Below are positions 8,417 through 16,051 of a DNA stretch of 31,687 nt, one piece after another (the stretch's first letter is position 1; each line of letters starts with the position of its first letter). A model generated the notes under the pieces. That model made no database searches and was not told the DNA's origin. It was given only the letters and a program-made list of their open reading frames with translations. This DNA is from a virus, in the IMG/VR virus record IMGVR_UViG_3300008417_000021, positions 1 to 31,687 of that record. One strand, 5' to 3'. Position numbers and translations under genes: made by a program.

Positions 8417-9992
8417 ACGTTCCTCTCAATTCCCTTTTATCAGTTGTTTTAAAATGAACTATAATATCGTCAATGTCAAGCGTGGTCAATGTCAGACACC
8501 TGACAACCATCCTGAACTCGATTCCAGAAACTGGAAAGTGTGCTTCGCCCTCATCATTGATGTCACTGTATAGCGTCCTCGTCCAGCTGTCACTTGTCTT
8601 ATATCTCCAATCAATAGCCACACTTACATCAGTCGTATTAGTGCAATGCACAGACACTCGTTCAATAGTCTTGAGCATATTCAACTGCATATTAAATACG
8701 TCTGTCACAAGTATCGCATAGGCGTCATCTGCGTCTCCCACTGCGTCTGCAACCCAGACAGTTCCTCCAAGTGACGCTAATACAGATGTAGGCAAGTCAT
8801 TAACTTCAAACAGTCCACCCTTCGTCAAGACAAATGTCTCACTTCCATCTGAAATGTAATAGTCCTCCTCAATAGGATCATGAGTTATGACTATGTCTGA
8901 TGCATCGAGCATGTTTTCAAAGTACTCTCTATAGCCTAGGTTCTCAACCTGTTCTCCAATCTTTACTCTCCTCAACCATCCCGCCTCGTCGAGAAACACA
9001 TGCTCTGTTCCCATCATATTAGACCCAACTGCACTCCTATTCGCAACTCCTATCGGCAAGACCTCTTGTAGTCCAAACGTGCTGACTCCATCCACCTGAG
9101 TTAGTGGCATGTAAGAGATTCCATTATCTCCATATACCATCATACCTTTTCCAAGTGGCTTAGTGTTCAACACGTTACCTTGCCATTGCATAGGCATGAA
9201 TCCCATCCCACCACTTTCCATCAACTCCAGCAATTTGGTCTTATCCCAAGTGTGAGGTATATTATCACCTTCACTTACAAGACCCAGCAATGTATCCTCA
9301 GGATATATAACCCAGAAAGCATCACTTCCAACTGGACTCCACCAGACAAAATTAGTCCCTAGCATATCTGGAAAAGTCATACCAAAGCCGAGATCAAACT
9401 TGTCTCTCAGGAAGTTCTCCCAGGCATTGTTGAAGAAGTCTGTAGTTGAGAATCCTCCCATTACCATTCTGCCGTTGAAAGCACAGCCTGTCTGGACAGT
9501 TATGTCATCTACGACCAGAGTTGGATCAGTATTGCCAAACATACCTTCACTGAACCTCTTGAACACTATACAGCTTCCATTAAACAAAGCATATGTCTTG
9601 CCGAAGTCTGCAATATGCCAAGCGTTTCCAGTTGTGATAGCCTTAGCAGTTCCAGGAGCGTATGCATCGTAAGTTGTGACAGATGCGATAGTCCAGTTAG
9701 CTCCCTCAGTAGCTGTGTATAGAGTTGTATCATCAGCCAGCCAGGAACTCTCTCTCCCTTTAATAAGTTGAGGAAAAGGAAACGACAGACTCACACCCTG
9801 TCCAGCAAGATATCCAGCTGCAAATGGACTTGTGGGAGCTGTATACTTCGTGAGATCCCTACTTCCCCCTGGCAAGATGGCTGGTCTAATCCCCTGACAC
9901 TTCGTTAAGAAGCCAGAGTTCCTCGGCTGTCTATCATCAGGTCTGAGACCTCCAACAATTTCTTTCTTCAGTGAAAAGGAAAACTCTCTCAT
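8382..9992 (-). CDS. tail nozzle-like / tail structural protein, 536 aa
   Basis: The start overlaps the previous stop as ATGA, behind AGGAAATGGCAA. The protein is almost entirely beta-strand-like with repeated aromatic/Gly turns (WHIADFGKTYALFNG, NGRMVMGGF, GMMVYGDNGI, TEHVFLDEAGWLRRV), the pattern of a beta-propeller, and ends with a strand-rich domain (LDIDDIIVHFKTTDKRELRGTY, here cited in parts). This composition and its place after the adaptor and before the internal proteins match podovirus nozzle or tail tubular B proteins, which close the short tail. The role is inferred from fold pattern and gene order. Confidence 0.65.
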   Translation of the reverse strand: MREFSFSLKKEIVGGLRPDDRQPRNSGFLTKCQGIRPAILPGGSRDLTKYTAPTSPFAAGYLAGQGVSLSFPFPQLIKGRESSWLADDTTLYTATEGANWTIASVTTYDAYAPGTAKAITTGNAWHIADFGKTYALFNGSCIVFKRFSEGMFGNTDPTLVVDDITVQTGCAFNGRMVMGGFSTTDFFNNAWENFLRDKFDLGFGMTFPDMLGTNFVWWSPVGSDAFWVIYPEDTLLGLVSEGDNIPHTWDKTKLLELMESGGMGFMPMQWQGNVLNTKPLGKGMMVYGDNGISYMPLTQVDGVSTFGLQEVLPIGVANRSAVGSNMMGTEHVFLDEAGWLRRVKIGEQVENLGYREYFENMLDASDIVITHDPIEEDYYISDGSETFVLTKGGLFEVNDLPTSVLASLGGTVWVADAVGDADDAYAILVTDVFNMQLNMLKTIERVSVHCTNTTDVSVAIDWRYKTSDSWTRTLYSDINDEGEAHFPVSGIEFRMVVRCLTLTTLDIDDIIVHFKTTDKRELRGTYALENVARSNR

Positions 9993-10246
9993 TTGCCATT
10001 TCCTATCTCTACAACTCTAAACGCTTCAACTAATTTCTGCCTATCTAATGACCCAAAGATATTCTCAATCATCTTGTATTCCATAGGTTCCTGATTCTTC
10101 TTAAACGTATCCAAATACTGCCACATTTCCAAGAAAGCCCTAGCAACCTTAGGACGTATATCGTCAATTAGGCTATCCTTACGCTTCTGTTTACTCTCCA
10201 TAACTTTCTTCATAGCCACTCTAACGTCCTCGCCTCTCTGAGCCAT
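9989..10246 (-). CDS. small helical phage protein, 85 aa
   Basis: The first of two nearby ATGs would be at 10252, but GGAGGTTGATA is spaced for the ATG at 10246. The product is wholly helical and rich in Lys, Arg, Met and Glu (VAMKKVMESKQKRKDSLIDD, then WQYLDTFKKNQ). It lies between the head-tail adaptor and the nozzle-like gene and overlaps the latter by four bases. It may be a connector accessory or chaperone; no family is recognised. Confidence 0.55.
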   Translation of the reverse strand: MAQRGEDVRVAMKKVMESKQKRKDSLIDDIRPKVARAFLEMWQYLDTFKKNQEPMEYKMIENIFGSLDRQKLVEAFRVVEIGNGK

Positions 10247-10248
10247 TA

Positions 10249-11004
10249 TCAACCTCCCATCTGATCGAGATCTTGCACATCTTCCTCGACCACGTTCTTG
10301 TCAATATCATTAAGGGAATCTATAATCTCCACTTTATAATCATTTACTCCCTGTGTGTTTCTGTAGAACCTCTCCAGCATCATACAGCTCGCAAGTACAA
10401 GTATATCTTCATGAACTTCAGTCCAGAATGTCTTACTCGTATCTGTCGACAGTCGCAGAGAATACCACTTACCAAGGATTGAAACTGTAAAAGCTGCATC
10501 AGCTGGCGGAGCTATCAAGATCCCATTATAGCGCCAATGGTCTCCAAATGTCAAATCCTCAAAGTCATAGGTGAACTCATCAGTGTAAGGACTAGCTCCT
10601 CCTACAGCTGTCAACGTAGCCTGCTCTGGTGCCAGTCCAATTACAGCTGGAGAGTAATAAGCAGGATCGCCAGTAGTCAGGTCAGCCATTGCATCAGCAT
10701 AGTTTGCTCTCATGACTTCAAGATCCATCTTTTCCAACTTTACTCTCCCGTCAGCATCTTGCACCCAGACTTCCTTGATAGCTTGACAATCTTGAAACGT
10801 AACCTTGTAAGCACTAGCAGCAATATCTTTCCTTAGCCAAGCATAGTTCTTTAGGAAACTTCCTTTGTTGTCTAGATATCTCTGAGCTGCATTAATGAAT
10901 CTGTTGGCTCCATTGTCTGTGTAATCACCGCCTGCGAAATCTGTGCAGAGATCAAGTCTCCCTGATCGTCTGCAGAACTCTTCTCTAGTCGCTATCAGAG
11001 TCAT
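10249..11004 (-). CDS. head-tail connector / adaptor-like protein, 251 aa
   Basis: A longer frame begins at 11058, but its first residues are simply the translated 27-bp palindrome. The ATG at 11004 has a TGGAGA site at the right distance and opens with MTLIATREEFCRRSGR, a normal adaptor-type N-terminus. A helical N-terminal region (ANRFINAAQRYLDNKG) precedes a beta-rich middle (about 70-190) and a C-terminal helical region (FWTEVHEDILVLASCMMLER) ending in an acidic tail. Position directly after the capsid gene and before the nozzle fits the adaptor ring below the portal. Confidence 0.6.
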   Translation of the reverse strand: MTLIATREEFCRRSGRLDLCTDFAGGDYTDNGANRFINAAQRYLDNKGSFLKNYAWLRKDIAASAYKVTFQDCQAIKEVWVQDADGRVKLEKMDLEVMRANYADAMADLTTGDPAYYSPAVIGLAPEQATLTAVGGASPYTDEFTYDFEDLTFGDHWRYNGILIAPPADAAFTVSILGKWYSLRLSTDTSKTFWTEVHEDILVLASCMMLERFYRNTQGVNDYKVEIIDSLNDIDKNVVEEDVQDLDQMGG

Positions 11005-11028
11005 CTTTGTATCTCCATTAAATAATCG

Positions 11029-11055
11029 AGATCCACCCAGAATCTGAATGGATCT
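11029..11055. repeat. 27-bp palindrome, copy 3
   Basis: AGATCCACCCAGA, A, TCTGAATGGATCT on the plus strand. It lies in the 63-base gap between the capsid stop (11068) and the adaptor start (11004). The left half differs at two inner positions, but the distal CC and terminal AGA/TCT are kept. Confidence 0.85.
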
Positions 11056-11067
11056 CAAATAACCACG

Positions 11068-12396
11068 TTACACTCCAGGATTGTCTCGACCTACACCATC
11101 GAGGAACAAGAATTGCTGAGGATGAAAGAACTCAAAAGTTCCTTCAGTTAAATATCCCTCAACCATTCCATCAATACCCTTCGCCTCTTGGTCAGTCTGA
11201 TACTGGGTATCACGAGTTCGCAGAGGACGAAAGCGTGTATTCCTCGGATGCAGTCCAAGCATTGAATAGCGTGTGCTATCACGATGCGAAAACAGCGGAT
11301 GAGTTTTCAGGTGGACTTTGCCGAAGTTAGTTTGCCACGTCACCAGCTCAATACCATAAGTCTTGCTGGGACCTGAGGTTAACTGAATATTACCGTGAGT
11401 CTTCGCAAGCTTATTCAAGCCAAGCATAGCTCCATCACCAACTACGAAGAACGCTTCTCCACCAGACAGATATCTGAACAACAGCGCCAGATACTCATCA
11501 AACCAGTCTTCCCCACCGTCTAACCAGTCAAGCGTGGAGTAGTCTGAGTTCAGTCTGTAATCATTGTGATTACTGGTTGCGTAGGTCTTGATAAACCACA
11601 GCAGACCACCAGCCATTCTCTCAGGCTTACTATTTGCACCGAGTGAAGATCCATCACGAAGACCAAAAATGGTAGACATTTCCATCTCGATACTGTGCAG
11701 CTCCAGACATTCACGCTTCGCTTCTTTGTAACCATCCCCAGTACGGAGATTGGTTGCCTTAGCTGTTCCGGTTATTTCGAGTGGTGTTCTCCATATCTGT
11801 GTGTAATTGGTATACTGTACAGGATCATACGCAACTGCCCGAGGCATAGCTCCACCCTCAGGATTCACGTTACCAGTGATTAGAATAGTAGTAACAGTTC
11901 CAAGATTATATGTTGCAGAAGCAGAATCATTATCATCAGCTTCCTTCAGCTGCAGAGCAATGTATGAACTATCTCCATTGCTATTGATAGCTGTAACCTT
12001 TGCAACCACATCAACTGTATACCTATCATCATCTTTCAATACAACAGTGTGACCGATTCTGAACTCATTCACCAATGCAGCTGTAGTTTTAGCATACAGT
12101 GTAGCACCAGATATTCCATGTGTAGCCTGATGCGTTGCATAGACGTATGGAGTTGCAAGTCCTACATCTATATATAAAAACGCTCCAGCAGTTCCTGTAA
12201 TCTCCTGAGTCGGTAGGGTCTTCGTCCACCAGTTATGAGCGTAACTGTCAACTGACTCAGATTTAAACATGCTCATCATTGCTGTTAGAGGGGCTGTGCC
12301 ATTCGGATACTGATAAAGTATCGCCTCACGCCAGGATTCTGGGACTTGATTGTCAGCCCAGTCTCCATTCCCTCGCATTCCCATGAAGGCAGCCAT
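11068..12396 (-). CDS. major capsid protein, 442 aa
   Basis: The ATG follows AGGAGAAGTATT. The protein has the length and gene position of a podovirus major capsid protein: after scaffold and decoration genes, before the adaptor. The N-terminus (ESWREAILYQYPNGTAPLTAMMSM) is followed by WWTKTLPTQEITG, like capsid proteins of the DUF5309 type, and then by a beta-rich insertion (about 90-185). The helical spine continues (YKEAKRECLELHSIEMEMSTIFG, cited in parts), with C-terminal strands to residue 442. The HK97-like fold is inferred, not shown by a single motif. Confidence 0.75.
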   Translation of the reverse strand: MAAFMGMRGNGDWADNQVPESWREAILYQYPNGTAPLTAMMSMFKSESVDSYAHNWWTKTLPTQEITGTAGAFLYIDVGLATPYVYATHQATHGISGATLYAKTTAALVNEFRIGHTVVLKDDDRYTVDVVAKVTAINSNGDSSYIALQLKEADDNDSASATYNLGTVTTILITGNVNPEGGAMPRAVAYDPVQYTNYTQIWRTPLEITGTAKATNLRTGDGYKEAKRECLELHSIEMEMSTIFGLRDGSSLGANSKPERMAGGLLWFIKTYATSNHNDYRLNSDYSTLDWLDGGEDWFDEYLALLFRYLSGGEAFFVVGDGAMLGLNKLAKTHGNIQLTSGPSKTYGIELVTWQTNFGKVHLKTHPLFSHRDSTRYSMLGLHPRNTRFRPLRTRDTQYQTDQEAKGIDGMVEGYLTEGTFEFFHPQQFLFLDGVGRDNPGV

Positions 12397-12410
12397 AATA
12401 CTTCTCCTAT

Positions 12411-12620
12411 TTAGTTAATGTTTCTATTCCGAGGTTTAGCGAGTACTTTGAAGCCAGCCTGCTCAACACCCATTCCACTTATCATAATAAAAGGTATAAT
12501 ATCACAGTCGAAGAATACACAAGCTTCCTGTATCTTCTTCAGACACTTCTGTTCACGTGTCTTATCGTCAGCTTCAATTGCCTTAGCCCCAGCTAGATTA
12601 ATTCTACTTTGATTGCTCAA
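12411..12620 (-). CDS. small unknown protein, 69 aa
   Basis: The only plausible start is a TTG at 12620, eight bases behind GGAG; the frame ends 14 bases before the capsid start. An N-terminal polar helix (AGAKAIEADDKTREQKCLKKIQEA) leads to a hydrophobic strand (CVFFDCDIIPFIMISG) and a basic tail. No family is recognised. Its place in the tightly packed head cassette supports a real gene. Confidence 0.5.
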   Translation of the reverse strand: MSNQSRINLAGAKAIEADDKTREQKCLKKIQEACVFFDCDIIPFIMISGMGVEQAGFKVLAKPRNRNIN

Positions 12621-12631
12621 AACTCTGTCTC

Positions 12632-12802
12632 CTATTTCTTCTTCGCTTTAGATATTCCCATTGATTTAGGAACAGGATCAAATGGAGGTCTTCCATCTAC
12701 AAAGTTACCTTTGCTAGTAACCTCCATAATCACGCCTTCCTTCGCTTCAACCTTAATTACATTTCCATCATTAAGGCAGAAGTCAAATTTCTTTGCAGCC
12801 AT
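12632..12802 (-). CDS. small head-cassette protein, 56 aa
   Basis: The frame starts at the ATG at 12802, four bases after a textbook AGGAGG. It reads MAAKKFDFCLNDGNVIKVEA and ends GRPPFDPVPKSMGISKAKKK. Short beta strands precede a Pro-rich loop and a basic tail. Comparable small proteins with a DGRPPFDP-like motif sit beside capsid genes in phages, but I cannot name a function. It fills the gap that would otherwise separate the genes on each side. Confidence 0.6.
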   Translation of the reverse strand: MAAKKFDFCLNDGNVIKVEAKEGVIMEVTSKGNFVDGRPPFDPVPKSMGISKAKKK

Positions 12803-12810
12803 AATTCCTC

Positions 12811-13068
12811 CTATTCATTCAACTTATCCATGACATCATTGCATCTAGTCATAACATCGTCAACCTTATCAATAATATCATCGAAATATTTTCTAATGTC
12901 TCCATCCATAAAGTGAGTAGCTATCCTACCAGTTCCATCACAATTTGGACAGTCGCCTGTACTCTCTGGTTGAGTTAGCTCTCCCTGATAGTTCAAATAA
13001 GCATTCGGAAACTGTCCATCTCCCCAACACTTACCACAGGTTCTGTATAATATAATAGGATCAGCCAT
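12811..13068 (-). CDS. DnaJ-type zinc-finger protein, 85 aa
   Basis: The ATG follows GAGGTGAATC. Two CxxCxGxG units are visible: CGKCWGDGQ (residues about 11-19) and CPNCDGTGR (about 40-48), the same repeat that binds zinc in the DnaJ cysteine-rich domain. The C-terminal 30 residues form an amphipathic, acidic helix (YFDDIIDKVDDVMTRCNDVM). With two units it should bind one zinc ion. It may be a capsid assembly helper, given its location between a beta-helix protein and the capsid gene; this role is inference. Confidence 0.65.
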   Translation of the reverse strand: MADPIILYRTCGKCWGDGQFPNAYLNYQGELTQPESTGDCPNCDGTGRIATHFMDGDIRKYFDDIIDKVDDVMTRCNDVMDKLNE

Positions 13069-13081
13069 GATTCACCTCTTA

Positions 13082-13978
13082 TCATGTTACAGTATCTATC
13101 AACGAACCACCATCAGCATCTGCAGCATAGTTATTAACACCGCCATGAGCAGCGATTGTAGTAATATCTACATCGAAAGTTCCTGTTAAATAGTTACGTG
13201 CACAGATGATAGTACCATCGCTTGGAGCTCCTGTGAATTTAATGGCTGTGGTTGTAGAACTAGTTGCTCCACTGAACAGATTATCAATATACACATTGTC
13301 AGGTCTGTTGCCTCCAGCTGGAACGTGTTCAATACCTACCTTTGCTGCAACCACATGAAAGATATTATCCCTAACCATAGTCCGAGTTGAATTGACATAC
13401 AGTGCAGCTGTATTGAAGCTCCTAAACAGATTGTTCTCAATTACAGTGTCAGGAGACTCATTCAAATATACACCATACTCTCCACTCCATCCATCCAGTC
13501 TGCAATATGCAACTCTACATTTGTATGATGCAGATGACCCAGATATCACAATCGCACTCTTCGTATCAGGAATAACAGAGAATGCCAACCCAATAATCTC
13601 TACATGGTGTGCATTGATAGTCATTAGATCATATGATCCAGATGTACTATAGAGCATAGATACATTTCGATATTGATCTCCATGCCCGATAATCTTTAGG
13701 CCTTCAGTCGTGATGTCCAGAACTCCACCTTCATCATAGTCACCTGGAGCAACAAGAATCTTATCAAAGGCAGACGCAGCGTCCACGGCTTCTGATATGG
13801 TCTTCTTCGCCAATGTCCATGATCTTCCATTTCCACTGGTTGTCACAGAATCATCAACATACCAGACAGTTCCAATACTATCCATAAGGTTTCTAGCCTG
13901 AATATTCCCCTTAAGAATTAAACTCCCCTGGCTAGTTATGTTAGCTCCAAACTTCTGTAATTTTCCAAGCATACTCAT
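13082..13978 (-). CDS. right-handed beta-helix (pectate-lyase-like) protein, 298 aa
   Basis: The ATG follows GGAGGAAATTGGA. After a 35-residue N-terminal anchor, the sequence has WYVDDSVTTSGNGRSWTLAKKTISEAV and FDKILVAPGDYDE, typical entry turns of phage parallel beta-helices. Repeated strand/turn units with N ladders follow (GLKIIGHG, VEIIGLAFS, CRVAYCRLDGWSG, TVIENNLFRSFN, TMVRDNIFHVV). It lies between head decoration and capsid genes, so it may be a head spike or receptor-contact protein rather than a tail spike. Catalytic residues cannot be assigned. Confidence 0.65.
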   Translation of the reverse strand: MSMLGKLQKFGANITSQGSLILKGNIQARNLMDSIGTVWYVDDSVTTSGNGRSWTLAKKTISEAVDAASAFDKILVAPGDYDEGGVLDITTEGLKIIGHGDQYRNVSMLYSTSGSYDLMTINAHHVEIIGLAFSVIPDTKSAIVISGSSASYKCRVAYCRLDGWSGEYGVYLNESPDTVIENNLFRSFNTAALYVNSTRTMVRDNIFHVVAAKVGIEHVPAGGNRPDNVYIDNLFSGATSSTTTAIKFTGAPSDGTIICARNYLTGTFDVDITTIAAHGGVNNYAADADGGSLIDTVT

Positions 13979-14061
13979 TCCAATTTCCTCCTAGTTCCCT
14001 ATCCACCCGACACGCAGAATGAGAACGATAAAGCTCGATTCCTGTCGATAGCTCACTGTTT

Positions 14062-14424
14062 CTACGAAATCCGATTCTCATTGACAATCCAACCTCTACC
14101 ATCACTCGTAAGTGATATAACGTCTTCAGCGGCGTCAAGCGTAAAGTCGCCAGTCCAGTCTATGGAATCATTATAACTCGTTCCACCGAAATCAGTTAAT
14201 GTAACTGCAGCTGTTGCATTCACGGTGCTGATTGTGAAAGTAAGACCAGCAGCCTCTGCTACACCTGGCAGGCTGAGTGTGAAGGCAAAGTTGTTAGTGA
14301 TTCTGATAACTCTATCCACAACTGTCATCTGCACTGCAGTAGTATCAGTAGGCGTGTAAAAGTAGGTCTTATCATGCTCAGTGGCAATCTCCTGATTCTG
14401 TCGCATTGCTCTTTCTAAAGGCAT
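14062..14424 (-). CDS. small structural protein (decoration or fibre module), 120 aa
   Basis: The ATG follows GGGAGGTG. Residues 1-25 are helical and polar; the rest is beta-rich: VIRITNNFAFTLSLPGVAEA, then AGLTFTISTVNATAAVTLTD, and SDGRGWIVNENR at the end. The LP-x-x-x-AGLTFT ... DGxxW layout also occurs at the C-termini of two other proteins here (23098-23463 and 26829-27989), a small module common in phage fibres and head decorations. Position after scaffold suggests a capsid decoration role. Confidence 0.55.
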   Translation of the reverse strand: MPLERAMRQNQEIATEHDKTYFYTPTDTTAVQMTVVDRVIRITNNFAFTLSLPGVAEAAGLTFTISTVNATAAVTLTDFGGTSYNDSIDWTGDFTLDAAEDVISLTSDGRGWIVNENRIS

Positions 14425-14439
14425 CTTACACCTCCCTAG

Positions 14440-15402
14440 TTAATTAATATCAAACGTTTCAGCTATCTCAGCCTTAATCCCAGTCACCACAGGTTGCTGA
14501 ATAGTCCTTGTGCTTGTCTTATTTACAAACGCAGGCTTCCCCCCAGTTTTGACGTTAGGTTGCGTGGTGACAGCGCCCTTGTCCATCTTCAGTTTCTTCC
14601 TTACCTCCTCTCCTGTCTTATTAAATCCCTCTTCCAAGTCTATTCCTGGATTTGCACTGAATACTTTATCTGCTTCCATAGCTACAACAGCCTTAAATGG
14701 AATCAGATCTTCATTATCTCTGTAAAAGTCACTCGCTGCAAGTTGTATTGTTACTCGCTCATCTACAGTATCAGTAATAACTTTCGGAATCGCCTTTAAG
14801 ATTTCAGTCAGTCTGCCCTCAACAATCGCCTGAGCTTTCGACTCACTAATCTTCTCCAAGACTTTCTGAAGACCTTCCTCACTCTCCATCGCACTGTCAA
14901 ACTCGTCCTTGGTGATAACGACCTTAGCTGCAGGAGTCTGAACAGTTTGAACCTCAAGAGCCTTAGTTTCTTCAACCTTAGGTTTAGTTTCTGTTTCAAC
15001 TTTCTTCTCCTCGGGAACTATCCCCTGAGCTTTCTTAGCCATCTCATTTATCTGATTTCTCCAGTGAGCATCAGTTTCAACAGCAGGAGTTTCCTCAACA
15101 GTCTTGGTCTCCTCAGCCTTCGTCTCTTCAACTTTCTTCTCTGGCTCCACAGCAGGCGTCTCAACAGCTGGCTTCCCTTCTACCTTTTCAATCTCCTTTT
15201 CAACCTTAACCTCTTCTACCACCTTGACAACAGGCTTCTCTGTCTCAACAGGTGCAGCCGCAGGTGTCTCAACAACCTTCGTCTCCTCAACAGCAGGAGC
15301 AGGATTCAGAAGCAGCTCTTGAATCTGGTCAATCTGATTTGCATTACTCTCTTCAACTGCAGGTTTAGTTTTCTCAGTCGTTGTCTTCTTCTCTTCGTTC
15401 AT
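14440..15402 (-). CDS. scaffolding protein candidate, 320 aa
   Basis: The ATG follows GGAGG at usual distance. The first 170 residues are a low-complexity region of Val, Glu, Lys, Pro and Thr (units such as VEETK, TPAVE, PAVEP), likely disordered. Residues about 175-275 are helical and charged (VITKDEFDSAMESEEGLQKV, ASDFYRDNEDLIPFKAVVA), and the C-terminus is basic and Thr/Val-rich. Disorder plus a helical core, placed between portal and capsid, matches phage scaffolds. The repeat tract gives long spurious frames on the other strand. Confidence 0.65.
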   Translation of the reverse strand: MNEEKKTTTEKTKPAVEESNANQIDQIQELLLNPAPAVEETKVVETPAAAPVETEKPVVKVVEEVKVEKEIEKVEGKPAVETPAVEPEKKVEETKAEETKTVEETPAVETDAHWRNQINEMAKKAQGIVPEEKKVETETKPKVEETKALEVQTVQTPAAKVVITKDEFDSAMESEEGLQKVLEKISESKAQAIVEGRLTEILKAIPKVITDTVDERVTIQLAASDFYRDNEDLIPFKAVVAMEADKVFSANPGIDLEEGFNKTGEEVRKKLKMDKGAVTTQPNVKTGGKPAFVNKTSTRTIQQPVVTGIKAEIAETFDIN

Positions 15403-15682
15403 CTTTAACGTCCTCCATATCTTTTAGTTCTGCTATCATCATGTCAGGGAGAGCAAGGATATGCCTCAAGATTGAAGCAGCTCCTTGCAGTTTCCTAACG
15501 CCTCTTACTGTATCTACATTTCCGTCCTTATCCGCTGGTAAAATAACATCGTCTATTGGAGCCTCTTCCAAATCGTCTCTGATAATATCCCTCATATTAT
15601 TCAGGTCTCCAAGAATAACTTGCCAGACAGAATGCTCTTTGAAATCTTCTATATCTCTTGGTGATAAACTTTCAAGATTCAT
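15374..15682 (-). CDS. portal-downstream helical phage protein, 102 aa
   Basis: The ATG follows GAGGAATGAATA; the previous stop overlaps it by one base. The protein is helical and acidic (SPRDIEDFKEHSVWQVILGD, RDIIRDDLEEAPIDD), with a conserved-looking GVRKLQGAASILRHILALPD core and a charged tail. Small proteins with a FKEHxxW-like start commonly follow portal genes in podoviruses, but the role is unknown. It overlaps the scaffold gene by 29 bases. Confidence 0.6.
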   Translation of the reverse strand: MNLESLSPRDIEDFKEHSVWQVILGDLNNMRDIIRDDLEEAPIDDVILPADKDGNVDTVRGVRKLQGAASILRHILALPDMMIAELKDMEDVKDERREEDND

Positions 15683-15894
15683 TATTCATTCCTCGCTATA
15701 CTTGCATTAGCCCAGAATACAGCTTCCTCAAGCTTCGTGAAGGCTAAAGATAGTTCACGAGTTTGTGTAGGACAGTTAGCAGCCAAGAAGTGAGCAAAAT
15801 CTTTAGCCATATCTCTTATATCTTCATACCTTTCTGCTTGTCCATCCTTTAGTGCATGATAAGTGAAATTATTTTCAATCCGATCTGTTGTCAT
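15682..15894 (-). CDS. acb2: Acb2/Tad1-type cyclic-nucleotide sponge (anti-CBASS/anti-Thoeris)
   Basis: The 70-residue protein starts at an ATG behind AGGAGGAAATA. It matches the small Acb2/Tad1 hairpin family: FTYHALKDGQAERYEDIRD at residues 10-28, an NCP turn at 40-42, and the very conserved C-terminus SLAFTKLEEAVFWANASIAR (49-68). Family members assemble into hexamers that sequester cyclic di- and trinucleotides made by CBASS, and in some cases Thoeris signals, so host effectors are not switched on. Tyr12 in FTYH aligns with the base-stacking tyrosine of characterised Acb2 proteins, as far as I recall. It sits in the head operon, between a membrane micro-protein and a portal-downstream gene, and would be made late unless it has its own promoter. 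Function is assigned by family resemblance. Confidence 0.85.
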   Translation of the reverse strand: MTTDRIENNFTYHALKDGQAERYEDIRDMAKDFAHFLAANCPTQTRELSLAFTKLEEAVFWANASIARNE

Positions 15895-15903
15895 TATTTC
15901 CTC

Positions 15904-16002
15904 CTATTCAGGCCAGACTTTCCACATGACAATTACAGCAGCGCCAACCACTGCAAGCACGTGAACAATCACTAGCCATGTTATCCAAAGTACTTTCTTC
16001 AT
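15904..16002 (-). CDS. single-pass membrane micro-protein, 32 aa
   Basis: A short frame begins at the ATG at 16002, behind AAAGGAGGAGAGACG, one of the strongest ribosome binding sites in the window. It reads MKKVLWITWLVIVHVLAVVG then AAVIVMWKVWPE: one transmembrane helix flanked by Lys and Trp. It ends 10 bases before the Acb2-like start, so both are probably co-expressed. No family is recognised. It could be a membrane partner of neighbouring proteins or a small holin-like peptide, both speculative. Confidence 0.6.
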   Translation of the reverse strand: MKKVLWITWLVIVHVLAVVGAAVIVMWKVWPE

Positions 16003-16024
16003 TTTCGTCTCTCCTCCTTTATCC

Positions 16025-16051
16025 AGAACCCATCAGAATCTGAATGGTACT
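16025..16051. repeat. 27-bp palindrome, copy 4
   Basis: AGAACCCATCAGA, A, TCTGAATGGTACT. It begins right behind the portal stop codon (16051-16053) and ends just before the ribosome binding site of the 32-residue gene. Position relative to the stop is the same as for copy 2. Confidence 0.85.

Noticed and set aside
10249-11058. Longer start for the adaptor gene at 11058
   Set aside because: The extra residues are the translated 27-bp palindrome; a ribosome binding site exists only for 11004.
14440-15402. Plus-strand frames of 72-153 aa in the scaffold region
   Set aside because: They are produced by the Val/Glu/Lys/Pro-repeat codons read on the other strand.
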